Shown: in pieces, positions 1 to 7,986 of the stretch
How the letters are laid out: every line of letters begins with the position of its first letter
How positions within the stretch are numbered: the stretch's first letter is position 1
Assembly: GCA_036490475.1 (NCBI GenBank)
Contig: DASXDT010000005.1
Coordinates: 62,001 to 126,000 of the forward strand
Direction of reading: 5' to 3'
Length of the DNA stretch: 64,000 bases
Origin: Candidatus Tumulicola sp.
GTDB taxonomy: Bacteria > Vulcanimicrobiota > Vulcanimicrobiia > Vulcanimicrobiales > Vulcanimicrobiaceae
Program-made: the position numbers and the translations under genes
The notes under the pieces: model-generated
Seen by the model: the letters and a program-made list of their open reading frames with translations, nothing else
Database searches by the model: none
Told to the model about the DNA's origin: nothing

Positions 1-1
1 G

Positions 2-1072
2 AGCGGCGGAGCGCCACCAACAGAACCCATCCAGGCTGGAACCGCGGCTGCTGCAAACATATTGTCGAGTAAAGCGACGTTTCCGCCGGGAGATGGATTT
101 CTTTTTGTCGGTAACAACGATGGAAATAACAAGCTTGGAAGTGTCAGTGTTTATGACAGCACCGATGGTAAAATGCCAGCGAAGATCATCGAGAACGATA
201 TTTCTGACCCGGATAGTTTTGCCGTAGCTCAAAACGGAGACTTATACGTATCGAACAATGGAAACGTTAACTTCCCGGGTAGCATCGTTCAATATGCTGG
301 TCACTCTGGAAAGGTAGTCCGTACGATCACAAATGGTATTTCGCATCCTGACGGTCTAGCATTGGACACCTCGGGTAACGTGTACGCAGCAAACTTCGAG
401 GGCAACGCCATCACAGTGTATGGGAGCCAGGGCACTCAGCCCACAAAAACCATCACAGACGGTGTATCGATGCCAGAATCAATGTTGTTCGATGCAAAGG
501 GCGACCTCTTTGTCTCGAATTTTGCGGCGCTAGAAAAGGGTCACCAGAAACCAGGTTGGGTTTCTGAGTACGCGCCTAATACTTTGAAACTGCTTGCCAG
601 ATTTGCGAGCGGCCTCGAAACGCCGGGAGCGATTGCTCTTAACTCGTCGAACAGCCTGCTTGCGGTCGGCGATACTCACTCGAACCGGATTTTAGAATAC
701 GATGTCTCCGCGGTGAAACTCGTCAGAACGATCACCAAGGATATTGCGTATCCGGAAAGCGCCGCGTTTGACGCTAGCGACAATTTGTACGTGCTATCTG
801 ACGGATATGGGAAGTTCGGCACCGGTGCAGTGTTGGTGTTTCCGTCCGGGAGTTCGAAGCCAACAGCTAAGATCACGGAAGGTGTTCACTATCCAAGTTC
901 GATGAAACTTGATAGCGAAGGGGATGTCTACGTCTCGAATCTAAAAAAATGCTTGGTGCACGGGCCCTGCAATGATGGATCAGTGTCGATCTACACTGCG
1001 CAGTCGTTCAAGCTCGCCGAGCAGATTCAAAAGGGCCTTAACGGCGCCGCAACTCTGATGTTGGGTAAGTAA
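2..1072 (+). CDS. NHL/beta-propeller-like secreted protein, 5' end outside window
   Basis: The frame is open to the left edge, so the true start lies outside the window; the TTG at 62 is only an internal candidate. The visible protein is built of about six repeats of roughly 45-50 residues with the pattern (L/V)(Y/F)VSN followed by a V-x-(I/V)-Y strand, as in NHL or SMP-30-type propellers. Residues ahead of position 62 are rich in Gly, Ala, Pro and Thr, as in the linker after a lipobox. The lipoprotein at 32553-33518 has the same layout and shows what the lost N-terminus probably looks like. Function unknown; an extracytoplasmic binding protein is the likely class. Confidence 0.75.
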   Translation, partial: SGGAPPTEPIQAGTAAAANILSSKATFPPGDGFLFVGNNDGNNKLGSVSVYDSTDGKMPAKIIENDISDPDSFAVAQNGDLYVSNNGNVNFPGSIVQYAGHSGKVVRTITNGISHPDGLALDTSGNVYAANFEGNAITVYGSQGTQPTKTITDGVSMPESMLFDAKGDLFVSNFAALEKGHQKPGWVSEYAPNTLKLLARFASGLETPGAIALNSSNSLLAVGDTHSNRILEYDVSAVKLVRTITKDIAYPESAAFDASDNLYVLSDGYGKFGTGAVLVFPSGSSKPTAKITEGVHYPSSMKLDSEGDVYVSNLKKCLVHGPCNDGSVSIYTAQSFKLAEQIQKGLNGAATLMLGK

Positions 1073-1477
1073 TCTTGCGACTTTCACATAATCAGCACTT
1101 CTTAATTGAGGGCCTGGCCAGCCACTCAGCCGAGGTTCTGTCAATTACTAGTTAGCCGGAGATCGACCATCGTGAACACCGCTTAGATTTGCGACCGAAA
1201 ATATGCGTGCCAAACAGTCTTGCCTGGTCATGAGGACTTTGCCGATGAGTTCTTGTCGTAAACGAGGCTTCATGGCGCTCGCCTTGGACCACGACTCGAA
1301 CGCGGACTCACGCTTCGGCTCCGGTCGCGCGAAATAGCGGGTCTTGCCGATCGACTGCGATGCGGCGAGGCAGGCGTCGATGCAGGGCCGATCTCAGGCG
1401 CAGAAGGTAAACACAACCCCGCCGTGCCTGCGTTGATGCTCTACGGGTGCGTCGCTGCTACGGATTGTTACCGCCCG
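1073..1477. other. gene-free stretch holding one degenerate repeat copy
   Basis: No credible coding sequence or RNA gene is visible. A minus-strand frame is open from about 1395 down to a TAG near 1150, but it has no start with a ribosome binding site and no recognisable family. The only identifiable element is the repeat copy at 1343-1383. Confidence 0.5.
1343..1383 (-). repeat. degenerate intergenic repeat, copy D
   Basis: Read on the minus strand this copy runs from GCATCGACGCCTGCCTCGCC to CGATCGGCAAG. It matches copy A at 3813-3853 at most positions and is closely related to copies C (4035-4077) and B (4826-4867). The core shared by all is a C/T-rich GCC-GCCTCGCCGCAT block followed by CGATCGGC(A/G)AAG. 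Confidence 0.6.
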
Positions 1478-2269
1478 CTACCTTGTTATCTCACTTAATA
1501 TATGCCGAGCGTCTCCCGAATCACCCGAACACGGCACCGCGCTCGGAGTCGGGCTGGGAGCCGGGCTCGGATTGTTTGCGATCTCGATGCTGGTGATCTG
1601 CGCGGCTGGATTCAACTGTTGACCGCTGAACAGGGCTGTGTACGTGTTGTCCAAGCATTGCCACGTATTCAAAGTGGGTGACACGTATTGAGGTGGGTTG
1701 CCGCCCCCCGCGCCCATGGAGTCCAGGATGAGCAACTGATTCAGAGTGCTCGCTTGTGTAGTGAACGCATTGTAGGTCCAATTTCTGGCGAGGGGCTGCT
1801 GGCTCGGGTTATTCGCGATAGAAGTGAAAATATTGCGGTCGAAAATCAGGGTGAACTCCGAGCCAGCTCCGTTCTGGTTAAATAAGTATTGAAGTTGTTG
1901 CGGCGTCGTTATTATGTGAACAAACGCCGGTCGAGCATGCGGCTGCGAGGGATTTTTTACGAACTGATAAGCCGCCGCGTAGGTTGAGCCCCCGCTACCA
2001 GAAACTTCGATCCCCGACGAGTATCCGGCCCAGTTATTGAGAAACGGTTGCGTTGACGGCGTCTGGCCGTCTCCTGTTGTATCAAAAATAACCCAATATT
2101 GATAGGACGAAAAATTAAAAGGAGCTGCGACGTCGAAGGCCACCCCCATTTGACCAGGAAGTGTCCCGATCGGACCGACTCCGACGGGGTTCGGCGTTAC
2201 CTGGCGTCCGCACGCAGCAACAACTGCCGCTGTTAGCAATATGATTCCGAAACCAAGTCTGTGTATCAC
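1478..2269 (-). CDS. lipoprotein of unknown function
   Basis: 263 residues starting at a GTG preceded by an AGAGGG ribosome binding site. The N-terminus is a lipoprotein signal, a hydrophobic run ending in V-A-A-C with the lipidated Cys at position 20, so the protein should be membrane anchored outside the cytoplasm. The body is rich in Asn, Gln, Thr and aromatic residues, and the tail carries a Pro/Ser/Ala linker near residue 235. I recognise no family. It stands alone between two gaps. Confidence 0.75.
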   Translation of the reverse strand: MIHRLGFGIILLTAAVVAACGRQVTPNPVGVGPIGTLPGQMGVAFDVAAPFNFSSYQYWVIFDTTGDGQTPSTQPFLNNWAGYSSGIEVSGSGGSTYAAAYQFVKNPSQPHARPAFVHIITTPQQLQYLFNQNGAGSEFTLIFDRNIFTSIANNPSQQPLARNWTYNAFTTQASTLNQLLILDSMGAGGGNPPQYVSPTLNTWQCLDNTYTALFSGQQLNPAAQITSIEIANNPSPAPSPTPSAVPCSGDSGDARHILSEITR

Positions 2270-2607
2270 GCGTCCCTCTCAACGGCGTCTAGTCCGTTTT
2301 GACGAGCGTTTTAGAACTGTTATGAGGTTCCTGGGGAGTCGGCGCGATAGCGGCTCGCCTTCGACCCCCTGCTACGCTTCAGGAGGCCTAAAGCGGCATT
2401 GCGCACGTCCGCGAACGAACCGACTGCAGGCTCGGCTAAGTCCCCATTTGTGTGCGGGACCCAGTAGTGTCCATGGGTTTGCGTCCACGAGTGTGTCGCT
2501 CAACAAAGGTTCGTTTCCCCATGTTGTTCTTGCGTGGAACGTTGATTGCGAGCGGCAACCTGGGCACCTACTTCATAAGCGCGGAGCAACAAAGCGATAG
2601 ACTTCAT
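2270..2607. other. gap without a supportable gene
   Basis: Two plus-strand frames cross this stretch (2241-2600 and 2452-2787) but both run into flanking minus-strand genes, lack ribosome binding sites and have shadow-like Arg/Ser/Cys-rich composition. The region should contain the promoter of the leftward lipoprotein gene, but I cannot assign -35 and -10 boxes. Confidence 0.4.
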
Positions 2608-3312
2608 TCAGCACTTATCACCGTGGGCACCGGTGCGCAAGTTTACAAATTCCCCTGGAGCGTTAGTCACGATGCCGCGAAACTCGATCTTCGCACGTCC
2701 TGTTGGCTCGATGCCGCGCGTGGTGAACGCACAAGTCGGATACTTTATCGATTTTCCGTCCACGGAAACCCGAACTGGAGTCAGTGAAGCATAGAGAACA
2801 TCCCCAGCGCCATGGGCCTCGCCATTTAGTTGGATATATGGATTTGTGAGGTATAAATCGGAACGAGACCAACTTGCGGTCGCAATGTTATTCACGTACG
2901 CCTCAACGCGGGCAGAAGTGCCGCGCAGTTGCACTAGACACCCACGTTCGCAATTTGTATCCCGCTTTTGATAGTGTGCCGTAAGGTCGGGATATACAAC
3001 CAACGTGAAGGGTCTCGCCTGTCTGTTTGATTGTGGATCACTTGACAAACCGATCGATACGCTTTGTCCCGGCAACCGCGCTCCGATCAATAGAAGGCTT
3101 ATACTCGACCAAGAGCCGTTATGGATCCCTGGCTTTAATACGGCGCGGTACGCCACGTCAAAAGGTTTCGAAAACGCTCCGGCAAGGTAGACCGTCGCCT
3201 CCCCATCGGTAGAGGCGGACTGCACAGCCGCCGATACTACGTGGCTCAAGTCGGACAAGAATAGACACGTTAATGCTGCGGTTAAAATCATTAGCGGGCG
3301 AGTGCGGTTCAT
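2608..3312 (-). CDS. secreted protein of unknown function
   Basis: I start at the ATG at 3312, not the upstream GTG frame start at 3360, because a CAGGAGC Shine-Dalgarno lies about 6 bases ahead of it and the protein then opens with a clean signal peptide: MNRTRP, a hydrophobic core, and a probable cleavage after VVSA. This gives 234 residues. The mature part is beta-rich with a Cys pair (C-x3-C, near residues 120-124) and a C-terminal Cys. No family recognised; a secreted or periplasmic beta-sandwich is a reasonable guess. Neighbouring genes give no functional hint. Confidence 0.75.
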   Translation of the reverse strand: MNRTRPLMILTAALTCLFLSDLSHVVSAAVQSASTDGEATVYLAGAFSKPFDVAYRAVLKPGIHNGSWSSISLLLIGARLPGQSVSIGLSSDPQSNRQARPFTLVVYPDLTAHYQKRDTNCERGCLVQLRGTSARVEAYVNNIATASWSRSDLYLTNPYIQLNGEAHGAGDVLYASLTPVRVSVDGKSIKYPTCAFTTRGIEPTGRAKIEFRGIVTNAPGEFVNLRTGAHGDKC

Positions 3313-3440
3313 TTTTGCTCCTGACGGCGAGAACGTCTTCAGGGTTTCCGGTTGGTTCACGATATCTCAATAGAGCTCGGATCCGGCGGAAATGTTAGCG
3401 GGTTGGAGACAAACTAGCAAGAGTCTTCCGGTAGCGCTCA

Positions 3441-3804
3441 TTGCGGCGCAGTCTTTCAGCAGCGGACCTTAGAAGCGTGAGACTGGGAAACCCAGAGTGC
3501 GTCCGCGATTACGCGGACCGTAACTCCTTGCTAAAGGAACTTCGGAACAGATCCGTACGCGATCGCTGGGGTTTCGATGCACAGGTAAAGTTCTGTATTG
3601 GAACGCTTTTCGCGAACGCCGCGGGACTTCGCGTGTCGGAGAGTAAGCGCGAATTGTTCCCTATTCATGACGATGGCAACCCATTAGCAAATCCGGGTGC
3701 ACTCGAGTGGGTTCCTAACAAACCGCGTTAAGGTCATACTGGCTTCGATCCAAAGGGTTTGGCTGACGAGTTCGCGTTCGAGTTGTCGACACTGCTGGCT
3801 AGCT
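3441..3804 (+). pseudogene. possible decayed gene with in-frame stop
   Basis: A 96-codon frame (3441-3731) ends in TAA, but the same frame continues for another 24 codons with protein-like composition (GHTGFDPKGLADEF and on) to TAG-less sequence closed by TAA near 3804. No ribosome binding site is visible ahead of 3441. I do not recognise the product. The continuity across the stop suggests a broken gene, but chance is not excluded. Confidence 0.25.
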
Positions 3805-3812
3805 AAAGGATC

Positions 3813-3853
3813 GCATCCACGCCTGCCTCACCGCGTGCTGGCCGATCGGCAAG
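3813..3853 (+). repeat. degenerate intergenic repeat, copy A
   Basis: Begins GCATCCACGCCTGCCTCACC and ends CGATCGGCAAG. Similarity to copy B continues downstream for another 40-50 bases (CTCGATC-CCAAAGCCC against TTCGATC-GCCAAGCCG, then AAGTGTCTCGTCAC against AGGTGTCTCGTAT), so the full unit may be 90-150 bp. Confidence 0.6.
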
Positions 3854-4034
3854 GACGGCTACGCTACCCTAGCCAGCCTCGATCCCAAAGCCCGGAGCGT
3901 CTTGCCGCCGAGCGCACCCCGGATCGCCTTGCAGCTGAGCCACCGAGCCGGCAAAGTGTCTCGTCACCCGGCTCGCTCAGACCAGCCCAGCGGCAAAGCG
4001 ATCCCCGCGGCTAGGCTGGCAAGGCGCTAAGTTG

Positions 4035-4077
4035 CTTTGCCGATCGGACGGCTATGCGGCGAGGCCGGTGTAGATGT
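4035..4077 (-). repeat. degenerate intergenic repeat, copy C
   Basis: Minus-strand copy with the CCTCGCCGCAT core and CGATCGGCAAAG end. With copy A, about 180 bases away, it forms an inverted pair, a layout seen in non-autonomous palindromic elements. It is the most diverged of the four copies. Confidence 0.5.
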
Positions 4078-4188
4078 TGGGGCCTGCAACGAAACAGGCA
4101 CCGCGGATCGCGGAGCCGTGCATTCGGGAGGTTGATGCGAGCTAACTCGGTTTTGCCTATGGCCTGCCTTCAGTGATGCAAAGAACAC

Positions 4189-4217
4189 TTGACATATTGT
4201 AAAGCAGGCTTTACCAT
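4189..4217 (+). promoter_or_regulatory. promoter with overlapping palindromic operator
   Basis: A perfect -35 box TTGACA (4189-4194) is followed by a perfect palindrome GTAAAG-cagg-CTTTAC (4199-4214) that covers the spacer and reaches the -10 region (best candidate TACCAT, 4212-4217, 17-base spacer). Transcription would start near 4224, the A of the first ATG, so the message may be leaderless. The palindrome is a good operator for the XRE regulator encoded second in the operon. Confidence 0.7.
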
Positions 4218-4223
4218 CGCGGT

Positions 4224-4604
4224 ATGAAGCTTCGCGGCAAACGACGTACCCTTTTCTTCACGTGGTTCGCTATTTTCGCAATCGTCCTGACGATCGTAAC
4301 GAACGCCTTACCGCCGTACCGTCTAGATGGAGTTCACGTCGTAGTAGCCGTGTTGACATTGATACCCGTCGTAATGGTGTTCAGAGAATGCTACTTGTTC
4401 TTCCTTGAGATCGACGAGATGCAGCGACGCATACAAACGATCGCTCTACTAGTCACGCTTTTGGCTGCGCTCGCGATGGTCCTCGGGATTGGCCTGCTTC
4501 AATTTGTCGCAAAAGTGCCAACCTTTAATATTTTCTGGCTGTGGATTCCAATCAGCCTCTGCTATGCTACTGCTGTTTTCGCAGCGGAGCGGCAATACAT
4601 CTGA
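4224..4604 (+). CDS. four-helix membrane protein paired with XRE regulator
   Basis: 126 residues with a basic start (MKLRGKRR) and four predicted transmembrane segments (about residues 10-29, 36-53, 70-93 and 103-120), separated by a charged loop EIDEMQRR. No Shine-Dalgarno precedes the ATG, fitting a leaderless transcript. Its TGA overlaps the first codon of the downstream HTH gene. Small membrane proteins adjacent to YozG-type XRE repressors are a recurrent two-gene arrangement; the membrane partner has no firmly known biochemical role. A sensor or accessory role is inference. Confidence 0.8.
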   Translation: MKLRGKRRTLFFTWFAIFAIVLTIVTNALPPYRLDGVHVVVAVLTLIPVVMVFRECYLFFLEIDEMQRRIQTIALLVTLLAALAMVLGIGLLQFVAKVPTFNIFWLWIPISLCYATAVFAAERQYI

Positions 4605-4876
4605 AGAACACACTGCGTGTCTTGCGAGCTGAACGCGGCTGGTCTCAAGGCGAATTGGCCGGGCGCCTGAACGTCAGCCGCCAGACCGTGAATGCGTTGG
4701 AGGTCGGTAAATACGACCCCTCACTCCAGCTAGCATTTAGAATTTCTGAATTGTTCGAACGCTCGGTCCACGACATCTTTCTTAACGACAGCAATGTGCC
4801 GTTTAGCTCAACGAAAAAAGAAACAGCATCCACGCCCGCCCTGCCGCATGGCGGCCGATCGGCGAAGCCAGCGTAG
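4601..4876 (+). CDS. XRE/YozG-type HTH transcriptional regulator, CTG start likely
   Basis: The conserved domain starts KNTLRVLRAERGWSQ and carries the helix-turn-helix LAGRLNVSRQTVNALE with the family tail KYDPSLQLAF and a final DIF. Homologues usually begin MKN; here the matching codon at 4601 is CTG, overlapping the upstream TGA as CTGA, with GGAG 11 bases ahead. The ATG at 4541 lies deep in the membrane-protein gene and would add a non-conserved Cys-rich leader. It probably represses its own operon through the 4199-4214 palindrome. The C-terminal 15 or so codons run into repeat copy B, so the tail may be replaced by repeat sequence. Confidence 0.8.
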   Translation: MKNTLRVLRAERGWSQGELAGRLNVSRQTVNALEVGKYDPSLQLAFRISELFERSVHDIFLNDSNVPFSSTKKETASTPALPHGGRSAKPA

Positions 4877-4895
4877 CCAGCAACGCCTGGCTTCG
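4826..4895 (+). repeat. degenerate intergenic repeat, copy B, with hairpin
   Basis: The core 4826-4867 matches copies A and D. It is followed by an inverted repeat CGAAGCCAG (4863-4871) / CTGGCTTCG (4887-4895) extended by CGT/ACG, which would fold into a stable 12-pair hairpin. It overlaps the 3' end of the XRE gene and may serve as its terminator, although no T-run follows. From 4896 to 5040 nothing else is identifiable. Confidence 0.55.
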
Positions 4896-5040
4896 ATCGC
4901 CAAGCCGCTGGGCTGGCAGGTGTCTCGTATTTGAGCGCCTAGCTCGATCCCAGTGTAGCGCTAACCGAGTGATTCGGATCACGCATCACTTCTTGGCGCC
5001 GGTCGCGCTCATCTAGCTGCAATACGGACGCGAAGAAGAT

Positions 5041-5568
5041 CTATTGGCTATTGATAGCGGCGAGGGGTGCGACGTACGTTATTCCGTACTCGCTTCCGAG
5101 ACGCACAATTTCTGCCAAGTCTTTTGGCGGCGTTAAGCCGCGATCTGAGATCGTAAGAAACATGCGTTCGATGCCTGCCGGAACGACGGTCATAACCATC
5201 TCACCGGGGGTGCTGCCGACGTTGAGAAACTGATGCGCCTCATTCCGCGACAAATAAACAACCGTGCCGGGCGTCGCGTCGATGACGTGCGTTCCATGCC
5301 AGAATCGAAAGTGGCCGCGTGTGATAACGTAGGTTTCATCTTCACGCGTATGAATGTGCGCTGGAGGGCCTCCGCCTGGCGGAACCACCGTATCCAACGT
5401 CACGCTGGCCCCGTGCGTCTGCGCCGCCGTGACTGCGATCGTCATCGTGATACCGAGCATTTGGAACGATACAGGCGCTGTGCCGGCGCCCGCACCGAGC
5501 GCGAAGCAGAGGCCTACAATAGCCACCGTTTGCAATGTCGCCGGCGCGATTGGTGAGTTGCGCATCAT
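5041..5568 (-). CDS. secreted single-domain cupin
   Basis: 175 residues with a hydrophobic N-terminal segment (about 10-30) that is a signal peptide or anchor. Cupin motif 1 reads PPGGGPPAHIHTREDE with metal ligands H71, H73 and E78; motif 2 contains H112 in NEAHQF. All four usual metal-binding positions are present, so a metal-dependent fold is expected. Cupins of this size range from dioxygenases to isomerases and non-enzymatic binders; the substrate cannot be told from sequence. The gene is monocistronic, with the next minus-strand gene ending 57 bases upstream. Confidence 0.85.
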   Translation of the reverse strand: MMRNSPIAPATLQTVAIVGLCFALGAGAGTAPVSFQMLGITMTIAVTAAQTHGASVTLDTVVPPGGGPPAHIHTREDETYVITRGHFRFWHGTHVIDATPGTVVYLSRNEAHQFLNVGSTPGEMVMTVVPAGIERMFLTISDRGLTPPKDLAEIVRLGSEYGITYVAPLAAINSQ

Positions 5569-5624
5569 GAGCCCCCTTTGATCGGTTGCATCGTAGCATG
5601 CATCACCGAGGGGGCTAGTGCCTG

Positions 5625-6011
5625 CTAGCTCCTCGAGAAGGCCGTGGACGTGCCGTCGATAGGGTTCGCATCCTCGATGTCCATGCGCTCGATGAGGTCG
5701 TCAGCGACGGTGTAGACATGTCGCACTTCGGTGTCCGACAATATGTCGCCGTTTAACCCCTTGACCGACTGATGAACCTTGACTTCGATTGTGCCATCTT
5801 CGCGGTCGATCACCTCGAGCGGATCGACGTGCGGATTAAACTCAGCCCATTGCCGCGCCCAATACTCTCGAATGGCTCGTTTTCCGACGACTCGACCGCC
5901 TTCGGAGGCCTTTGGCCAACTCACGTTCTCGCTCATGAGCGCGAGCGTAGCGTCGACATCCCGACTATTAAACGCGGTGTAAATGCGAAATATCAACTCT
6001 TGTGAAGTCAT
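5625..6011 (-). CDS. SnoaL-like / NTF2-fold protein
   Basis: I start at the ATG at 6011, which overlaps the TGA of the upstream PfpI gene by one base (TGATG). The longer frame upstream is a shadow of that gene. The 128 residues begin MTSQELIFRIYTAFNSRDVD and contain the NTF2-like pattern of a helix, A-L-(M)-x-E-N-V-x-W, and a late beta strand with HVYTV, as in the SnoaL-like or DUF4440 families. Such proteins can be isomerases, hydrolases or binding proteins; the specific activity is unknown. Translational coupling suggests joint expression with the DJ-1-type gene. Confidence 0.8.
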   Translation of the reverse strand: MTSQELIFRIYTAFNSRDVDATLALMSENVSWPKASEGGRVVGKRAIREYWARQWAEFNPHVDPLEVIDREDGTIEVKVHQSVKGLNGDILSDTEVRHVYTVADDLIERMDIEDANPIDGTSTAFSRS

Positions 6012-6589
6012 CACGTCGTTGCTGAAGCCGCAGCCGCAGTTTGGGGTGTGAACAGCTCGATGATAGCCTTGTTGAATGCTGGTATGTCCTGTGGATTGCG
6101 CGCTGTTACTAGCAGCCCGTCGCGAACGGGAGCCTCGTCGACCCAGTTCCCGCCCGCGTTCCGAATATCGGTACGTAGCGATGGCCACGACGTCACGCGC
6201 TTACCACGCAGGAAATCGGTCTCGACCAACACCCACGGACCGTGGCAGATCGCCGCAATCGGCTTGTTGGCAACTTCAAATGCATGCACGAACAACATCG
6301 ACTTGTTATCCGAGCGCAGCTTGTCGGGACTGCCGACGCCACCGGGTACCAAGAGCGCGTCGAATTGCGCCGGATCGGCGTCGGAAACGTTGACATCTAC
6401 CGGAAACGCTTCGGCCGGAACTTCGTGCTGGGAACTCTGCACCTCACCCTTGCTCGGCGAAACGAGCTGCGTCACGGCGCCGGCTTTTTGGAGCGCCTCG
6501 CGGGGCTGCGTCATTTCGACTTGTTCGAATCCGTCGGCGACGAGGATCGCGACGCGTAGGTTCTGGAGCGGCAACGGTTGTGCGGTCAT
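6011..6589 (-). CDS. DJ-1/PfpI family protein (type 1 glutamine amidotransferase fold)
   Basis: 192 residues. The nucleophile elbow is AAICHGPW with Cys115 followed by His116, and the conserved acidic residue lies in DGFEQVE near position 22; both belong to the PfpI/YhbO group that includes deglycase and chaperone-like stress proteins. The fold pattern VAILVADGFE...LVPGG...AICHGPW is complete. First gene of a two-gene leftward operon with the SnoaL-like gene. It diverges from the VOC gene at 6663 with 73 bases between starts, so regulatory sites for both should sit there. Protease or deglycase activity cannot be decided from sequence. Confidence 0.9.
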   Translation of the reverse strand: MTAQPLPLQNLRVAILVADGFEQVEMTQPREALQKAGAVTQLVSPSKGEVQSSQHEVPAEAFPVDVNVSDADPAQFDALLVPGGVGSPDKLRSDNKSMLFVHAFEVANKPIAAICHGPWVLVETDFLRGKRVTSWPSLRTDIRNAGGNWVDEAPVRDGLLVTARNPQDIPAFNKAIIELFTPQTAAAASATT

Positions 6590-6662
6590 GGGCGCTTCCT
6601 ACCCGGCCGCCCCACGCGAGAAACGTCGGAGGATTTGCCTCGCCGGGTTCCAAGACCGAGGG

Positions 6663-7142
6663 ATGAGCGAGAAAATTGCACCCTGCTTATGGTTCGACGG
6701 TAACGCCGAGGACGCGGCCCAATTCTATGCGCAGACGTTTCCTGACAGCAGCGTCGACGCGGTGAATCGTGCACCCTCAGATTATCCAAGTGGCAAAGAG
6801 GGTGATGTACTCACGGTAGAGTTCACGGTCTTGGGCATGCCATTTCTCGGCCTGAACGGCGGGCCGCACTTTCGATTTAGCGAGGCAGTGTCGTTTCAGG
6901 TGTACACCGACGACCAAGCTGAAACCGACCGCTATTGGAACGCAATCGTCGCCGATGGTGGGGCCGAAAGCGAGTGTGGTTGGTGCAAGGATCGATTCGG
7001 ACTCTCTTGGCAGATCGTGCCGCGCGCGTTGCTGCATGCTCTGAAAAGCGACGATGGTGCGGCCGCGAAACGCGCGATGAACGCCATGATGCAGATGCAG
7101 AAGATCGACATCGCCGCGATCGAAGCCGCAGCGAAAGGCTGA
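6663..7142 (+). CDS. VOC family protein (PhnB / 3-demethylubiquinone-9 methyltransferase-like)
   Basis: 159 residues from the ATG at 6663; the much longer open frame upstream is antisense to the PfpI gene. The start KIAPCLWFDGNAEDAAQFYAQTFP, the central PFLGLNGGPHFRFSEAVSFQVY and the end CGWCKDRFGLSWQIVP are the PhnB-like signature. Despite the family name these proteins are not methyltransferases; they have the vicinal-oxygen-chelate fold, often of unknown function. It is followed after 8 bases by a real SAM methyltransferase gene, so the two are probably co-transcribed. Confidence 0.9.
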   Translation: MSEKIAPCLWFDGNAEDAAQFYAQTFPDSSVDAVNRAPSDYPSGKEGDVLTVEFTVLGMPFLGLNGGPHFRFSEAVSFQVYTDDQAETDRYWNAIVADGGAESECGWCKDRFGLSWQIVPRALLHALKSDDGAAAKRAMNAMMQMQKIDIAAIEAAAKG

Positions 7143-7150
7143 TTGAGAAA

Positions 7151-7975
7151 ATGAACGCGAACAAAGCACTGTGGGAGAAAGGCGATTTCACCCGTATCGC
7201 GGACACGATGCGCGAAAGCGGATCGGCGTTCGTCGACGGGCTCGGAATCAAACCCGGCATGAAGGTTCTCGACCTCGGCTGCGGCGACGGAACGACCGCC
7301 CTGCCGGCTGCGCGCCTCGGAGCCGATGTGCTGGGCGTGGATATCGCGAGCAATCTCGTCGAGCGAGGCAACGCGCGTGCGAAAGAAGCCGGCCTTGATA
7401 ACCTTCGATTTCAAGAGGGCGATGCGTGCGATCTGGCCGGCATACCGGACGCGTCGTTCGATCTTGTGGTCAGCGTGTTCGGCGCCATGTTCGCACCGAA
7501 GCCGTTCGACGTCGCGCGAGAGATGGTACGCGTGACGCGCCCGGGCGGACGCATCGTTATGGGCAACTGGATTCCCAACGACCCGACGCTGGTCGCGCAG
7601 ATCCTCAAGACCAGCGCGGCGTTCTCGCCCCCGCCTCCCGAGGGCTTCGTAAGCCCGATGTTGTGGGGCGTCGAAGCGAACGTCGTAGAGCGTTTTGGAG
7701 CGGCCGGCATCTCTCCGGAATCGATTACGTTCGAGCGCGAGACCTTTACGTTTAAGACTGCCGGCAAGCCGAGCGATCTGGTCGATCTGTTTCAGCACTA
7801 CTACGGTCCGACGATGAACGCATTCGATGCCGCCGAGAAAGCCGGACGCACCGATGAACTGCGCACGCAGCTCGTCGATTTATTCGAACGGCAAAACGCC
7901 GGCAAAGGCGCGGTTGCGATTCCCGCGACGTTCCTGAAGGTCACGGTCATGAGACCAAACAGTAGCGAGGTCTAG
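7151..7975 (+). CDS. class I SAM-dependent methyltransferase
   Basis: 274 residues from the ATG at 7151, matching the family start (ANKALWEKGDFTRIADTMRES). SAM-binding motif I is VLDLGCGDGTTAL (about residues 38-50), motif II contains the acidic GVDIA, and the post-motif (RVTRPGGRIVMGNW) is typical of methyltransferase domain 11/25 proteins related to UbiE. The substrate is not predictable; relatives act on small molecules. A hypothetical gene follows after 11 bases. Confidence 0.88.
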   Translation: MNANKALWEKGDFTRIADTMRESGSAFVDGLGIKPGMKVLDLGCGDGTTALPAARLGADVLGVDIASNLVERGNARAKEAGLDNLRFQEGDACDLAGIPDASFDLVVSVFGAMFAPKPFDVAREMVRVTRPGGRIVMGNWIPNDPTLVAQILKTSAAFSPPPPEGFVSPMLWGVEANVVERFGAAGISPESITFERETFTFKTAGKPSDLVDLFQHYYGPTMNAFDAAEKAGRTDELRTQLVDLFERQNAGKGAVAIPATFLKVTVMRPNSSEV

Positions 7976-7986
7976 CAGCAACGAGC

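Noticed and set aside
3697-4014. 105-codon plus-strand frame across repeat A
   Set aside because: Arg/Pro/Ser-rich, no ribosome site, and runs through the repeat copy.
6048-6662. Long plus-strand extension of the VOC frame
   Set aside because: Antisense to the DJ-1/PfpI gene; the conserved VOC sequence begins exactly at ATG 6663.
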